A stretch of DNA of 64,000 nt from Knufia peltigerae (Eukaryota; Ascomycota; Eurotiomycetes; Chaetothyriales; Trichomeriaceae): contig JAPDRN010000039.1 in assembly GCA_030247855.1 (NCBI GenBank), positions 208,269 to 272,268 of the forward strand. Reading direction: 5' to 3'. Every line of letters starts with the position of its first letter. Position 1 is the stretch's first letter. Both the position numbers and the translations under genes were made by a program. Of this stretch, positions 11,406 to 22,606 are shown one piece after another. Below the pieces are notes generated by a model, which worked only from the letters and a program-made list of their open reading frames with translations, ran no database searches and was not told the origin of the DNA.

Positions 11406-12876
11406 GAGGTCTCGACCGGCCCTTCTATGGGTCGTCTTTGATATTCTCGTGGCGCATACAACGTCGCTTACCACGCGAGGCTCTGTGCTGAAGCCTTGTA
11501 CAAGTATCACGAAGGGGATCAATTCTATCTGTGCATGGGCCCAAGATGTCGCGTGGCAGACCGGCGAGGCGGAGTAAGAAGGTGGACAATTAGGTTTTGT
11601 TGTCTGCTTCGACAGGCGACGAGCATATGGGACGTGGACATGAAAACGACTGCAAGTTTGCCTTCTAGGGCAAGCTTCTGGAAGGTCTTTGAGGGTACCA
11701 TGGTGTTGTGGCGTTGCATCTGTGGTTCAACGCACGCCACTGGATTGACTGGGAGAGGAGAGTTTGTACCAGCTTGGAGCAGATGTCTGGCGCCAATGAG
11801 ATCGAATACAGTACTCCTAACAGGGTCCAGGCGTCAAGTGTATGATCATTACGTGCCAAAGTAAGTGTCATACACTGGAGAAGAACAGTTAAACTCGCGA
11901 GCCTCGTGGCCTGTTCAAGCCTTGTTTTAGAAATGGAGCCGTCATCGTCTGGTCCATCCGCATCACGTGAGAGTATGTTATGTAGCGCACGTCTGTTCCC
12001 ATGCCCGGAAGAAGTAGTGGCCATACCGAGAATCGTCCAAGAAATCAGCGATGGAGGGCCCTGGTGGCAACGCTAAGCGTCGCCTAGTTCACCTTCTTTA
12101 CGGGGAGTGGTAAGCCTAACATCAGCGTGGTAGTGAGCCTAAGGAGAACTAAGGCAGAATACCTAGAAAGTGCCCGATATGAGAGGCTTGGGGCCCTTTG
12201 TGATCCCTGCTGGCGGCTGCGTCCTCGTCCACTCGCCATCAGTTTTACGATCCGCCTGCTATTGTTCAGATCGCGATTTTCCTCGACATCGCACCCTCAT
12301 CGGGCGACTCTTGTGGCAACCCACAGTGCCCTGCGACCACCATTCACCGGGGCAGCTGTCATCGAATGGGCGTTCGTCGTCCTACTCGTATCCGTTTGAT
12401 CGTGGACCCGGTATCTCGGGGCCATCACAGTTTCTTTCCCTCTGCGATTCTCTTGCGACATGCCGGAACCTGTTCCTGACCAGATGTGCAGATCATCATC
12501 CATGGACTTTGCTATCCATCCGTGCGCATAACCACATCTGATTGCTCTGGCCCAGAGTGTACACGTCGTCGATATTGCAACTACAACGACCTTATTGCCT
12601 CGACTTTGCAGTTAACCCTCTTTTTGCTCTTTTATCTGTCTGTGCGCATTCATTCACAAGCATCCAGACCGGTCGTTGCAATTTTGCATGGGTTGCCTCC
12701 TACCTTTTGCCTCGGACATGTTATACCGCTCTGGTTAAAGGCGGCAGACTTCTCTTCGTGCCCGACGGTTCACCACCAATTTCCAGGATATCGACTGTAC
12801 CGACCGCTATTCTCACGAACGTCTTCAGACCACGCCCCCTTACCCTCCGACCCAAAGCAACTCCCTCGATATATAT
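11406..12876. other. Intergenic, TORC2 gene to RING-LON gene
   Basis: The 1.47 kb hold the TORC2 3' end and the leader of the next gene. Bases 12,200-12,870 are strongly pyrimidine-rich on the plus strand, which suggests a long 5' leader. Open frames here (for example 11,496-11,864 and 12,486-12,884) lack any recognisable domain. Confidence 0.4.
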
Positions 12877-14716
12877 ATGATTAAAGACCGGGATCAATGC
12901 CATCATTCGTCACATGGAGACGAAATAATTCCGAGCCTGAATGGTACTTCTAGAGACTCAAGAAGACAAGAACTGTCGAGTACACGAAAACGACAGAAAC
13001 ACATTCACTCCTCCCCGTCCGCGCAGATGAGCGGTGATGGAGATCCGTCCGAGACGAAGGCCTACGCTGCCTACGAGGCTTACGACGATGCCCGAGCTGT
13101 TGTGAGGCTGTTCCAATGCTCGCAATGTTCCTACCCGCTAAGGGATCCTATGACATTACCTTGCGGCAATTCTCTCTGCAAGCCATGTCTCCCACCGCTG
13201 TACAAGAGAGAAAACATCACATATCCACTGATAGACGGGCGGTCGGAGGGGTTTCTGTGTCCATTCAAGGGCTGTGGATTGGAGCACTCAGTGGGAGACT
13301 GCGGAACAGACGTGACCTTGAACAAGATCATGCATGTCATTAAGGCTTATATTGCCCAACACCAGACAGAGTCACCCAAGGTGTCGCTGTTGCTGGAAGA
13401 AAAATTGGACTGGCCTAGTGTGAGAGATAGTTCCATCGACGTCATGCCCAGGTCACGCGTACTTCAAGGGGGTCGTATCCTCGCAACATACGTTCTGGCA
13501 GACATGGGCGAGCTTCACTATCAGTCCGACGTCGCATACACGCCAGTCGGCACGAGTATCGAAGAGAGCACCATCCGAGAATTGGATATCGCGACATTGT
13601 CAGCCCTGAAAGAGGTGGTGCAAGCTGAGCTGGAATGCCAGGTGTGTTATCAAGTCATGCTCGATCCCCTGACGACGACCTGTGGGCACACCTTTTGTCG
13701 AAAATGTTTCGCACGCGCAATGGACCACGCAAACTACTGTCCAATGTGTCGTCGGCGTCTGCCACTCCTGCCCAGTGTGGTGAGTGAACCGAGTAATAAG
13801 AGAGTCACTTTTTTGCTTCAGCATCTGCTGAATGATCTGTTGGAGGCGAGAAGAGCCGTTGCAGACCAAGAGGACTCTGTTGACGAGGAAGGACACTTGC
13901 CCTTGTTCCCTTGCACGCTGGCCTATCCGCAGATGCCGACTTTCCTGCATATCTTTGAACCGCGGTATCGATTAATGATCAGAAGGGTTATGGATAATGG
14001 TTCCCGGAAGTTTGGCATGCTGATGTACCGACCCTACACCCCGCCCTCGGGAGCGCCACAATACATGCCATATGGCACTGTCCTTTATGTTGAGCGCTTG
14101 GAGATGCTACCAGATGGCCGAAGTCTGATAGAGACTAGAGGACTCTACAAGTTCCGAGTCATCGAGGCCTCCTTGGTTGATGGCTATTTCGTTGGAAAAG
14201 TCCAGCGGATTGATGACATTCCTGTGCACGAAGAAGAGATCATGGAGTCTCGAGAGACGAGCACAGCCGCACCCCCGGACGCCGATGAGCAAACGCAACT
14301 TCAGCATCTGTCAACACAACGTCTATTGGATATGTGTCTGGGTTTTGTGGAACAAGCCCGCTCTCAGTCTGCACAGTGGCTCCACCAACGGGTACTGGCA
14401 GCATACGGTCAACCGCCATCCGATCCTGCAGTTTTCCCCTATTGGCTGGCGAGCGTGCTACCTATAGCACAGACGGAGAAATACACTCTGTTGCCGGCGA
14501 CGAGTGTGAGGGAGAGGTTAAAGATTACAGCCTCGTGGATACAACGTCTTGAACGCGCTAGGCAGTAAGTCCACCTTTTTCTTTTCCCCGTCCCTATATC
14601 TTTGCCGAGTTACAAGGCCATGTCGCCTGACGTCGTGTACCCAAAGCGAGTTCAGCGCAGAACAACGGACAACAGCCGCCGGTTCTCGTGAGGACGAACC
14701 GGATCACGAGGGATGA
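12877..14716 (+). CDS. RING-finger protein with LON substrate-binding domain
   Basis: The protein has a first Cys-rich RING-like module (CSQCSYPLRDPMTLPCGNSL, about residues 81-100). A canonical C3HC4 RING follows, with CQVC, then CGHTFCRKC and CPMC, at about 254-292. A LON N-terminal domain starts at LPLFPCTLAYPQMPTFLHIF (about 340) and includes EPRYRLMIRRVMD. This order matches fungal CrgA-type and animal LONRF proteins, probable E3 ubiquitin ligases; the LON module lacks any protease part. A final short exon is likely: GTAAGT at 14,565 and an acceptor before 14,647 keep phase and end in TGA at 14,716. Without splicing the frame stops at 14,568. The start is uncertain: an alternative ATG at 13,027 would remove 50 poorly conserved residues. 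In Mucor, CrgA represses carotenogenesis; a role here is not known. Confidence 0.85.
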
Positions 14717-15512
14717 TGCCTGGCACACTACAAGCGGAGTCGCACCAAAGCCTCACGATGAAATTAAGAAGAGTTTTGGGGAATCGTCGACGGCATGGCC
14801 GACCTTTGCTATGCAAGAACAAGTTCAAGAAAAACCACTAACTTTTCCTCAACCAAACAGGCAGCACCCTCCCTCATGTATTGTGTTATAGCATAGCAGT
14901 GGCCGGTCGACATTGGCCTTGTGGTCCTGGATGTTTTTACGCATGATCATGTCATGGTCGACTCTTGACGAACATTTTGGTTATTAGACCTCATATCATT
15001 AGCGAAGGGCAATGAGCAAGCGATCTCCGTTTCCTATGATCTTTTTCAGGCGTTTGTCATTGTTGGGGAATGTTTGGTTGATGTCGCCTCAGACTCACAA
15101 TATTCCTGTGACTATTTGTATATATACTCCCTACTAGTTGCGTATCTTATGCATATAAATACCACTGGAGGTGGGAAGAATGAGAGTGATCAACTTTTGC
15201 ACACCTAACTCGTCATATGACCTACCAACCTGATTGCCATGTTCTAGCAGTAGTTGGCATGTTTCATGTCCTTAATACTCGTTGATTGTGACGAGGCTGA
15301 GCAAGGCTGCCATGACGTCAGTATATGGAATACGAACCTCGATTCTCCAATTATTGAAGGTCGATTGAATACAAAAACACTTGGCTCCGTATCAACCATT
15401 GCGGAAGACACGTTGTAGTACACCAAGTCGAGTCTCCAGCCGTACTTGTTCCTGACCGATTTCCCGAGATTACAGTGTGATTGCCATCTCTCCCTTGCTA
15501 CCCTCAGCTGCC
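14717..15512. other. Intergenic, RING-LON gene to thioredoxin-fold gene
   Basis: About 800 bases with A/T-rich stretches (TATATATACTCC at 15,118 and CATATAAATACC at 15,152). No supported gene. Confidence 0.4.
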
Positions 15513-16199
15513 ATGGGCGCCCACAAAAGCTCTGCGCAGCTCCTCCAATCTCTTGTTGAAGCTCTCTCGTCCACGACGACAGTCCATTCACGACGCAGCG
15601 TCGTCCAATGTCGTTCGGTCACGCTTCCAAGAAAGTACTGCCCTCCTGCTTCTGGCCATGACACGACCCACACCCTGAGACGCCGACCGTTCACCACCTC
15701 GGCTCCTCTCCGCCAACAAAATCGGGTGTTCAATCCCTTCCGCACCCCGTCGCAGTTTCACGACTCGCTCCGTCTCTGCTCGGCCAACAACACCCTCCTC
15801 CTCGCCCTCTTCACCACGTCCACCTGCACGCCGTGTCGGACCATCACGCCGCTGCTCACGAGTCTGGTCGAGACTCGACCGGTGGACCCTGCGGACCGAT
15901 ACTCCGCGTTGGCGTTTGCGGAAGTCGAGCTCGACAGTCCGGACATGAGCGAGGGGAGCATGATGGGTTTGGGCGTCGAGTGGGGCGTGACGAGCATGCC
16001 GACCCTCATTGGGTTTGGAGGGCGGAGGGCGGAAAGGGTCACGGATCGTTTGACGGACACGAGAATGTTGGGTGACGGTAAGAGGATGGCGGCGTGGGTG
16101 GATGAACAGATGAGGAAAGGGGATCCATTTGGTACGAGTGGTGTTGGATCAGGAGGAGGTGCTGGTGGGGGATTGTCGGGAAGAATCTTTGGTGGATGA
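15513..16199 (+). CDS. Mitochondrial thioredoxin-fold protein (CTPC motif)
   Basis: A single exon encodes 228 residues. The first 60-70 residues are rich in Arg, Ser and Thr with almost no acids (RRPFTTSAPLRQQNRVFNPF), as in a mitochondrial presequence. The fold follows: LLLALFTTSTCTPCRTITPL with a Cys-x-x-Cys at residues 105-108, then WGVTSMPTLIGFGG with the cis-proline after Met. The usual Trp before the first Cys is replaced by Ser-Thr, so redox properties may differ from true thioredoxins. The tail is a Gly-rich GVGSGGGAGGGLSGRIFGG. The ATG at 15,513 is the first in frame; the frame is open further upstream but lacks an ATG. Its partner is unknown. Confidence 0.78.
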   Translation: MGAHKSSAQLLQSLVEALSSTTTVHSRRSVVQCRSVTLPRKYCPPASGHDTTHTLRRRPFTTSAPLRQQNRVFNPFRTPSQFHDSLRLCSANNTLLLALFTTSTCTPCRTITPLLTSLVETRPVDPADRYSALAFAEVELDSPDMSEGSMMGLGVEWGVTSMPTLIGFGGRRAERVTDRLTDTRMLGDGKRMAAWVDEQMRKGDPFGTSGVGSGGGAGGGLSGRIFGG

Positions 16200-16553
16200 A
16201 AAGCACTTGAGCCACACACGCACACACGCACACACTATTTTGCAGGCTTTCACCGACCTCCTCGTCCCACATACGAAATTATACCCTCGACGAGTTATGG
16301 AACATGGTTAGTTAGGGTCTTATCTTTGAATAGGGAGCTGGACATGGCTCCCGAAAGATCTGGTTGGAGTCGGCGGGGACACAAACTATCCTGCCATACC
16401 TCATTTCGACTGAGCAAGGCAAAAGACACGAGGGGACTTTTTGAGAATTGAGGATTGCTTTGCGTACGGATGATACTACACTAGAAAGAGACTTGAATCC
16501 CGTGTGACTCGGTGACTTTTTACCCCTCCTCTATCAGGGATTTTTCCGACATG
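16200..16553. other. Convergent 3' region, thioredoxin-fold and cupin genes
   Basis: This contains a short CA-rich stretch (CACACACGCACACACGCACACAC near 16,214) and the two 3' UTRs. No gene is seen. Confidence 0.4.
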
Positions 16554-17020
16554 TCATTCCTCATCCAGCACGGTGAGACGGTCGTACCCCATCTTGACGA
16601 CGTCGGTGTCGACGACAAAGACGGCAACAAACGTGGTGGGTTCCTCTCGGCTGTTGTTCTCCGCGACCGTGTGGTGGCAACCCGGCAGCTCCATGAAGCT
16701 CTGCCCTACACCGTACACCACAGGTGGGTTGCCGTTCATGCCGCTCAGGAATTGCCCGTCCTTCACCGTCGCCACGACGGTCGCGCCGCCGTGCCGGTGG
16801 GGGGGCGTGAACCCTGCGGGGGGCAGGTGAACTTCGAGTCCGACGATGGATTTCCCCGGTGCGTTTTCGAGTTTGTAATCATACAAGAGCTTGACAATTT
16901 CTCGGGGCCGATTACTAGTCACGACGAGGGTGTAAGACGTCAGCGGTCATGCCTCCCCCTCCTCACATTATTTCCAGTTTGAAGTACTCACCTTGTTTGT
17001 TTCGACTGTGACGGGTCCAT
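16554..17020 (-). CDS. Small cupin-domain protein
   Basis: Two exons, 17,020-16,992 and 16,914-16,554, give 129 residues. Exon 1 encodes MDPSQSKQT, and a GTGAGT donor with a CTAG acceptor restores phase to SNRPREIVKLLYDYK. The cupin barrel shows motif 1 as GFTPPHRHGGATVVATVKDGQ (PPHRHGG holds two metal-ligand histidines). Motif 2 is GQSFMELPGCHHTVAENNSR, with a Pro-Gly-x-His-His ligand region. Such single-domain cupins often bind a divalent metal, but the substrate is unknown. The downstream exon has no ATG at its beginning, which supports the spliced model. Conserved small fungal cupins of this kind are mostly uncharacterised. Confidence 0.8.
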
Positions 17021-17386
17021 TTTTCCTCTGACCTTGTGTGTGTACGGAATGTCAAGTTTGCCGAGTTCACAAAAAAAAGGGTGGTTGGATGTGGATGGTC
17101 CTTTGGGGGATGAAATGAGTAAAGGCACTGAAAAAGTCCAAGGACGAGGAGAAATATGCACACACACACACACACAAACAACAATATAATGATTTGCCCA
17201 GCTTTCTGTCCCTCCTTGTTTTGTTTCTGATGGATGTTTCGAGTTGCCTCGGGTTTTCTTTTACATTCTCGGTCGTAGCTAACCAACGTATGCTGAATAC
17301 TGTAGCTCGTAAAGCGAGGTGGTGGGTCATGATTTTAGATGACATCCTGTCCCAGTTTGTCGTCGCAGATCCATGTGTCTGATAAC
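17021..17386. other. Intergenic with CA microsatellite
   Basis: This is the promoter of the cupin gene, and the 3' end of the next minus-strand gene abuts it. A (CA)9 run lies at 17,159-17,176. No other feature is seen. Confidence 0.5.
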
Positions 17387-19459
17387 TCAACCCCACAATT
17401 CCTCCTGTGACGGAACAAGATCAGGACCTCCGTACTTGTTGTTGGGCCTTTGCTGCTCCGGTGATGTCGAGACTTGATGGTACTTGTTTTCGGATTTCTT
17501 GACGGTCGTCGTCACCAAGTTGACGATACTCTCCTTGACGCCGTTCGGCTCGCTCTGAGCTTGTTCCGCCTCCACGTCCCTACCGATGGCCTTGTAATCC
17601 TGCAACACGCCGGCGTAGAATCCTTGACCGGCGGGGGCAGCTCCGGCGCGGCCGTTCCATCCCTTTCGGGACTCGAAATAAACCTCGTCCGTCTCGGTCT
17701 CTATGTCTGTGGTCTCATCCGCAGAGGTTCCATCGTCGACGTCAGTAGTGGTGTAAGTCGAATCTGTCGGGGATGGATCGTTGTTGCTTCCGGGGGAGCT
17801 CTTTGCTGCTGCTGCTTTCTCACGGGCAGCCCACGGGAAAGTAAAGTCTTCTCTGGGACTTGCACGTCGTCTGACCGGCTCTTGAGATGCGGCCCGTCGG
17901 GAAAATTCACCAGAGATGCGACGACGACTGAAGGGTTCGCGTGAGGCTGCTCGGCGGGCCGTGCGTACGGGTGACAGGCCACGTCGACTGGAAGGTCCAC
18001 GAATATGTGCTTGGGTTGGACTTCGGTCGAGGGTCTTGGAGCCCTCGACGACCGAGTCGCTATTCAATGCTCGCCTGTTGGACGCAACTGGAGTGCCAAC
18101 TTCCTGAGAAATGGGTCCTCGTGATTGTGCACGCATTGCACTTGGGTTGGGAGAAACGGCGCGACGCATAGTCGGTTCTCTAGAACGGGCACGTCGGCTT
18201 AGGAGATCTGATGTGTCGACCAACCGAACATCTGGTTCTCTTGACAAGGAACGCCGTGGCTCTGGCTCGCGAGACAAAGCCCGCCGACGAGTGGGTAAAC
18301 TGGTCCGAAGACCAGGTTCGCGGGACAATGCTCTCCTGTGGGATGTCTCTCCGAGTGCCACTCGACGAGAAACCGGCTCTTGCGAAGCTGATCTGCGTTC
18401 TGACGTGCCACGACCTTCCCTGACAGTTTGCTCCGGTGATCCACGAGATGCCGTTCTCATGTACGCGACATCAGCAAGACTTGGACCACGAGAAGCTGAG
18501 CGAGGAGGGTCTCTAGTTGTACCTCGAGAAGAAGTCCGTGGAATGTCCGTGCCAGAAACCTCGATAGGACTGTTGACTCTGGAGGGTGGAAGAGAGGCAG
18601 GAGTAGCGGAACGTGAGCTGCTGGCAAGAGTAAAGGTATGCCCCGCCACGTTAATCACCTCTTCGTTGTTCGCAGGAGCCGGTATTGCCGCATCGATATG
18701 TTTGGCGATCGGGGTATTGTCCATCGGAGTGGCATTATTGCTCTCCGAAAGACCATTATACTTCTCTGCAACAGGACTGAGGACGGAGATGGCCGAGGCT
18801 GGCTGGCTCTTGTTTGGGGGCACAGAAGTCTGGATAGGTGGGAGTCGACTCATTGCGTAGCCTTTTTCTGGGAAAGCGGCTCTGGTGAAGAAGGTACTAA
18901 CATCATCATAGACCGGTGACGTTGTGTGTATAACAGGAGACTGCGCACCAGGTCCCTCTGATGCTGGCCGGGCTTCTGCAACAATGACTTCGTCAACGTT
19001 GGTTGAGACGGATGTAAGAGCTGGTCTCGCCTCAGCTGTGATGGTTCTCTCAGGTTGAGGGGCCTGGAAGTGGACGACATTGTTCGATGCTGAGCGACGG
19101 TGTTCCTTCTTCCGAGACCATGGTAAAGGGATAGTGATCGTGATAGCGTTTCGCTCCTTTTGAACGAATGGGGGCGTTGGTTGACGGATTTCTTCAATGG
19201 CAATGGAATCCATCTTCAACCCGTCGATGCTCAGATCGGGGGAAGTGTTGACCAATGTTTTCTGGGAGTCGGGACTGCCATGGGCCTGATAGACTGGATT
19301 GTTGAAGTCATTGTCGGCATACTGCTGAGCCCATCCACCGTCATGAGGGGCCGAGATGGCACTGTCACCCCACCTAGCATGCAAAGGCTTCCCAGCGTCT
19401 GATCGAGACCGTGATGGTCGACGGCGGGAAGTCATCAATCCTTCAAAGACTGAAGCCAT
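17387..19459 (-). CDS. Ser/Arg-rich repeat protein of unknown function
   Basis: One exon encodes 690 residues with no domain that I recognise. It opens MASVFEGLMTSRRRPSRSRS. Residues of roughly 309-535 contain about 17 degenerate copies of a short unit best written R-R-x-x-S-R-E-P (RRALSREP, RRSLSREP, RRARSREP, RRAASREP, RRAASQEP). Most copies present an Arg at -3 of a Ser, a basophilic-kinase consensus. The rest is Ser/Pro/Thr-rich and low in hydrophobics, so it is probably disordered. The C-terminal third has an acidic Thr/Asp block (TDSTYTTTDVDDGTSADETT) and a more conserved-looking GWNGRAGAAPAGQGFYAGVL segment. I see no signal peptide or membrane segment. The frame is clean and starts at a good ATG, so it is probably a real gene. 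Confidence 0.75.
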   Translation of the reverse strand: MASVFEGLMTSRRRPSRSRSDAGKPLHARWGDSAISAPHDGGWAQQYADNDFNNPVYQAHGSPDSQKTLVNTSPDLSIDGLKMDSIAIEEIRQPTPPFVQKERNAITITIPLPWSRKKEHRRSASNNVVHFQAPQPERTITAEARPALTSVSTNVDEVIVAEARPASEGPGAQSPVIHTTSPVYDDVSTFFTRAAFPEKGYAMSRLPPIQTSVPPNKSQPASAISVLSPVAEKYNGLSESNNATPMDNTPIAKHIDAAIPAPANNEEVINVAGHTFTLASSSRSATPASLPPSRVNSPIEVSGTDIPRTSSRGTTRDPPRSASRGPSLADVAYMRTASRGSPEQTVREGRGTSERRSASQEPVSRRVALGETSHRRALSREPGLRTSLPTRRRALSREPEPRRSLSREPDVRLVDTSDLLSRRARSREPTMRRAVSPNPSAMRAQSRGPISQEVGTPVASNRRALNSDSVVEGSKTLDRSPTQAHIRGPSSRRGLSPVRTARRAASREPFSRRRISGEFSRRAASQEPVRRRASPREDFTFPWAAREKAAAAKSSPGSNNDPSPTDSTYTTTDVDDGTSADETTDIETETDEVYFESRKGWNGRAGAAPAGQGFYAGVLQDYKAIGRDVEAEQAQSEPNGVKESIVNLVTTTVKKSENKYHQVSTSPEQQRPNNKYGGPDLVPSQEELWG

Positions 19460-20805
19460 GGTCGAACGCGTTGATTATCCTGGAGAAATACAATGGACGA
19501 CGGCTTGGAACTGGATCGAAACAAGTTGGAAATCTGATGTTTTGTGACAATAAACGTCTGGCAACAGGATGAGAGATCCGGGAGAGAAGCAATGGGTGGG
19601 ATTGCTCTGTTCTTGGGCCGGCCCGTAGACAAAGTACCACCAGCATTGGGCGGCTATACTGGCAGAGAAATTCAAAACGTAAAGAGATATCAACAAAGGA
19701 AAGATGCTGGTATGAAAGGTTCTTCTTCTCAAGGTCTGAAACCTTGAACGATTGAGAAATATAGCAGAGTATGTAGTGGCACACGAGGCAAAATGTACTT
19801 TGGGAAGAACTGAGAGTCCTTACCTAAACAGTACATTGTATGCAGTACAACAATAGCAAAGGTCTAGCCGAAGCCTATTCTTCACCAGCTTGGGGGTGAT
19901 GCCACTGAGATGCTGAAGATAGAATTCGGCTGCAAGGCACCATCAAGGAAGCGAACAGAGGTTGAACTGACATTGGAGAGTGGTTGATGAGGCGTTTCGC
20001 TACATGGCTTCATTGGATCGCAATGAGAGATGAGACGCATAACATGCAGGGGCAGACCAGGCAAGGGTGTGCAGTGTGATGGACGAATGGATGGTTTGTT
20101 GTGAGGCTGTTAAGCGCCGACGTTGACAGCGAAGCAGATGTGGTGGTAGAAATAGCAAGAGTGTGGGAGGCGATGGTGAAGATGACAGTCGACAAGGATT
20201 AGGCGGGGTTTATAGGCGTTGGCAGGCAATCATTGGGCACTCTGAGTTCATCTAGGGCGTTTCTAGGCTTCTAATGGGCTAGTCAACACACACCTTCAAC
20301 TGCTGTAGCTGCTTCCCCGTCGCATCCATTGGTGCCGTCTATTTTTATTCCTGCCAAAAGCGCCTCTCTACTTCTCCAATCACTTCGATCGGTGCTCGGC
20401 GCCTACCAATGCTGTACCTATTGTAAAGATACCAAATATGGTGTTGGTACTGTAAGTGTCGTGTTGTGTACTGTACAAGCATTCTATGGATGAGGTAGAA
20501 TTACTTTGTGTCATACTATCAATTTGACAAGATTCTGGCTATGGAGCAGTGGTCTGAGGTTGGCAACTTAGCACGCGACCCATTCCATTCGGTCACTTTC
20601 TCAAAGACACCCTTTCTCGTATGGCCAGCTCTTGATCGTGAAACGTTGACCAAGCGCCCTCAACGCGACTGACTCAGGCACTGAAATGCAATGCCTTGAA
20701 AGGCATCGACGCTCTCTCACCATTGCCAGTATCTTCCACCGACCGAGCCACATATCAAGACTAGACTGCGTTCGTTCACACGCATGGCCTTCCTGTTGTA
20801 AGGTT
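19460..20805. other. Promoter region of the Ser/Arg-repeat gene
   Basis: About 1.35 kb upstream of a minus-strand start and downstream of the SDR stop. Small open frames show no recognisable product. Confidence 0.4.
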
Positions 20806-21999
20806 TCAATGTCGTCCGAGACCCATCCTTCCCAGAGATGCGTCTATCAGGGGATATACGGGTGACCCTTCCTTGTCATCGTCGCACAAGTCGAAATAGC
20901 CACGAGGGGCCAAGCTGCGAGGCGCAATGGCCAGTGCCCGACCTGATGTTGTTCAGCTTCAAACCCTCACATAGGTCACTCTGGGACTACTCACCTTGGA
21001 CACCAGGGTCAGTCACAATCCTCATCACAGCTTCAGCTGCATCCTCAACTGTCGCCCATTCAATGTTGCCCTTTTCCAAAAGCTGGACAAGTTCGTCGTT
21101 GACTATTTTGGTGTGTACAAAGCTGGGTGCAATGTAACACACTCGAATATTGTGTTGAAACTCCGTCACACGCAAGGTTCTGAATGTCCCACGTAGGCCC
21201 CATTTAGAAGCCACGTACTCGACAGCTTCAGGAAGTTGAATAAATCCGGCCAGACTCCCTTGCAGGATCAGTACTTGGTCGAGGTCAGTGCCCTTGTTCG
21301 ATGCATTCTGTCGACGAAAGTAGTGGAGGGCAAGTTTGACCGTGTAGAGAGCACCGGTGAGGTTGACGGTCAGTATCTTCAGCTTAGGTTCTTCTGGCTC
21401 TGCATCCTCCACTATTCAGTTGTCCACCTTGTCAGTATTTTGTACAGCGGTAGATTTGTTTCAACTTCTTTCTGCTTACCTTTGGTAGAGAAGATCGTAT
21501 CTGGTGGTCCTCCGATTCCCGCATTGGCAAGGACGATATCAATCCGCCCAGAGGGCGACGATGCGGCGGCCTCCTTGAAAGTAGCCACTTGGTTTGCCCA
21601 GCTTGATACATCGCATTTTACAAAACGGACCGAGCTGAGACAGGATTAATGAATGAATTTGTCTTGCTCGACGGAAAACTCGTAGCTAACCTGCCAAGTT
21701 CCTTGCATAATTTCTCGCCATCCCCTTCGGCGACATCAGCAATGACGACAAATGCTCTGGACAATATTCAGTACATCAGTCCGTTCGATGTAGGAGTACA
21801 CACCCTGCTTTCGACAGAGCACGAACGTAAGCCTCGCCAATGCCGTTGGACCCTAATAACAACAATGTGTCAGCAAAAGAATCACGGCCAGTTTCAATCG
21901 TATTCTACCTCCAGTCACAATGGCCGTTTTCCCTTTGACGTTAGCGGTGTCAATGTCAACATCACAATTGATGGGGCCTTCGTCGGTATATGGCTTCAT
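20806..21999 (-). CDS. Short-chain dehydrogenase/reductase
   Basis: Six exons join in phase: 21,999-21,909, 21,852-21,804, 21,756-21,691, 21,634-21,480, 21,411-20,995 and 20,942-20,806, for 304 residues. The start is MKPYTDEGPINCDVDIDTAN. The nucleotide site is TGGSNGIGEAYVRALSKAG (TGxxxGxG), followed by ADVAEGDGE and the NAGIGG motif. The catalytic pair lies in the YVASK motif of EAVEYVASKWGLRGTFRTLR. Downstream sequence VCYIAPSFVHTKI is typical of classical SDRs related to 15-hydroxyprostaglandin dehydrogenase. The substrate cannot be deduced. Splice sites are all GT-AG with introns of 47-68 bases. It is the first of three minus-strand genes that may form a metabolic group with the hydrolase and Zn2Cys6 regulator to its right. 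Confidence 0.88.
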
Positions 22000-22606
22000 G
22001 GTGTTTTACGGTATAAGTATGTGTAGTCTGTATAGTGTAGGTCTTGGTGATAGTACTCGCGCCTCGAAGTAGAATGGGATGACCAGTATGTATGCACTCG
22101 CTGTTTACGACACTCGGAGAACTGTGGTAAATAAGGGATTCTTCGGCCTGCACCTCCACCTCGTATTTTGTGCCCACCTGGACTAGTGCTGATACAACGA
22201 ATCACTCGTCCCGTAAGACTTTCTCGTCGGTCGTTGCGTACTCGTTTGTCAGGCATAAATCTAGTACCCAGATCGTGTTTAAGGCCCGCAACCTACTGGA
22301 GTACGAATGCCGAGGTTCAGACGAAAAAATCCAGGTTAACGAGGGGACACAGACACAGACATCAAATATGTGTTTTGCTGGTATCCCTCAGGGAAGACCG
22401 AAGGTTCGGTCCGAGAAGGGTGACTCGAACGCTGCGACTCGAAATATACTGACCATGTCGCTGAACTTTGGTTTGGGGAAACTCGTGGAGAGTCGGCGAG
22501 CCAAGAAGATCGAGGAGACTAATAAGGTAGTGGACCGTATGACGGTCGCAACCGATCCCCAGAATATATTGAAATATAAACTATTGACCATTCGATGTTT
22601 GTCTAG
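22000..22606. other. Intergenic 5' of the SDR
   Basis: A plus-strand frame at 22,170-22,619 (149 codons) begins with a non-ATG codon. Its product contains a short basic helix-like stretch but no family I know, so I do not call it a gene. Decayed transposon sequence begins just to the right. Confidence 0.35.

Noticed and set aside
11406..12876. Possible gene between TORC2 subunit and RING-LON genes
   Set aside because: Several frames of 60-130 codons exist, but none has a domain, good start context or neighbouring splice sites. The right part looks like a leader.
18111..18860. 249-codon plus-strand frame
   Set aside because: It is antisense to the Ser/Arg-repeat gene and owes its length to the repeated CGN and TCN codons of that gene.
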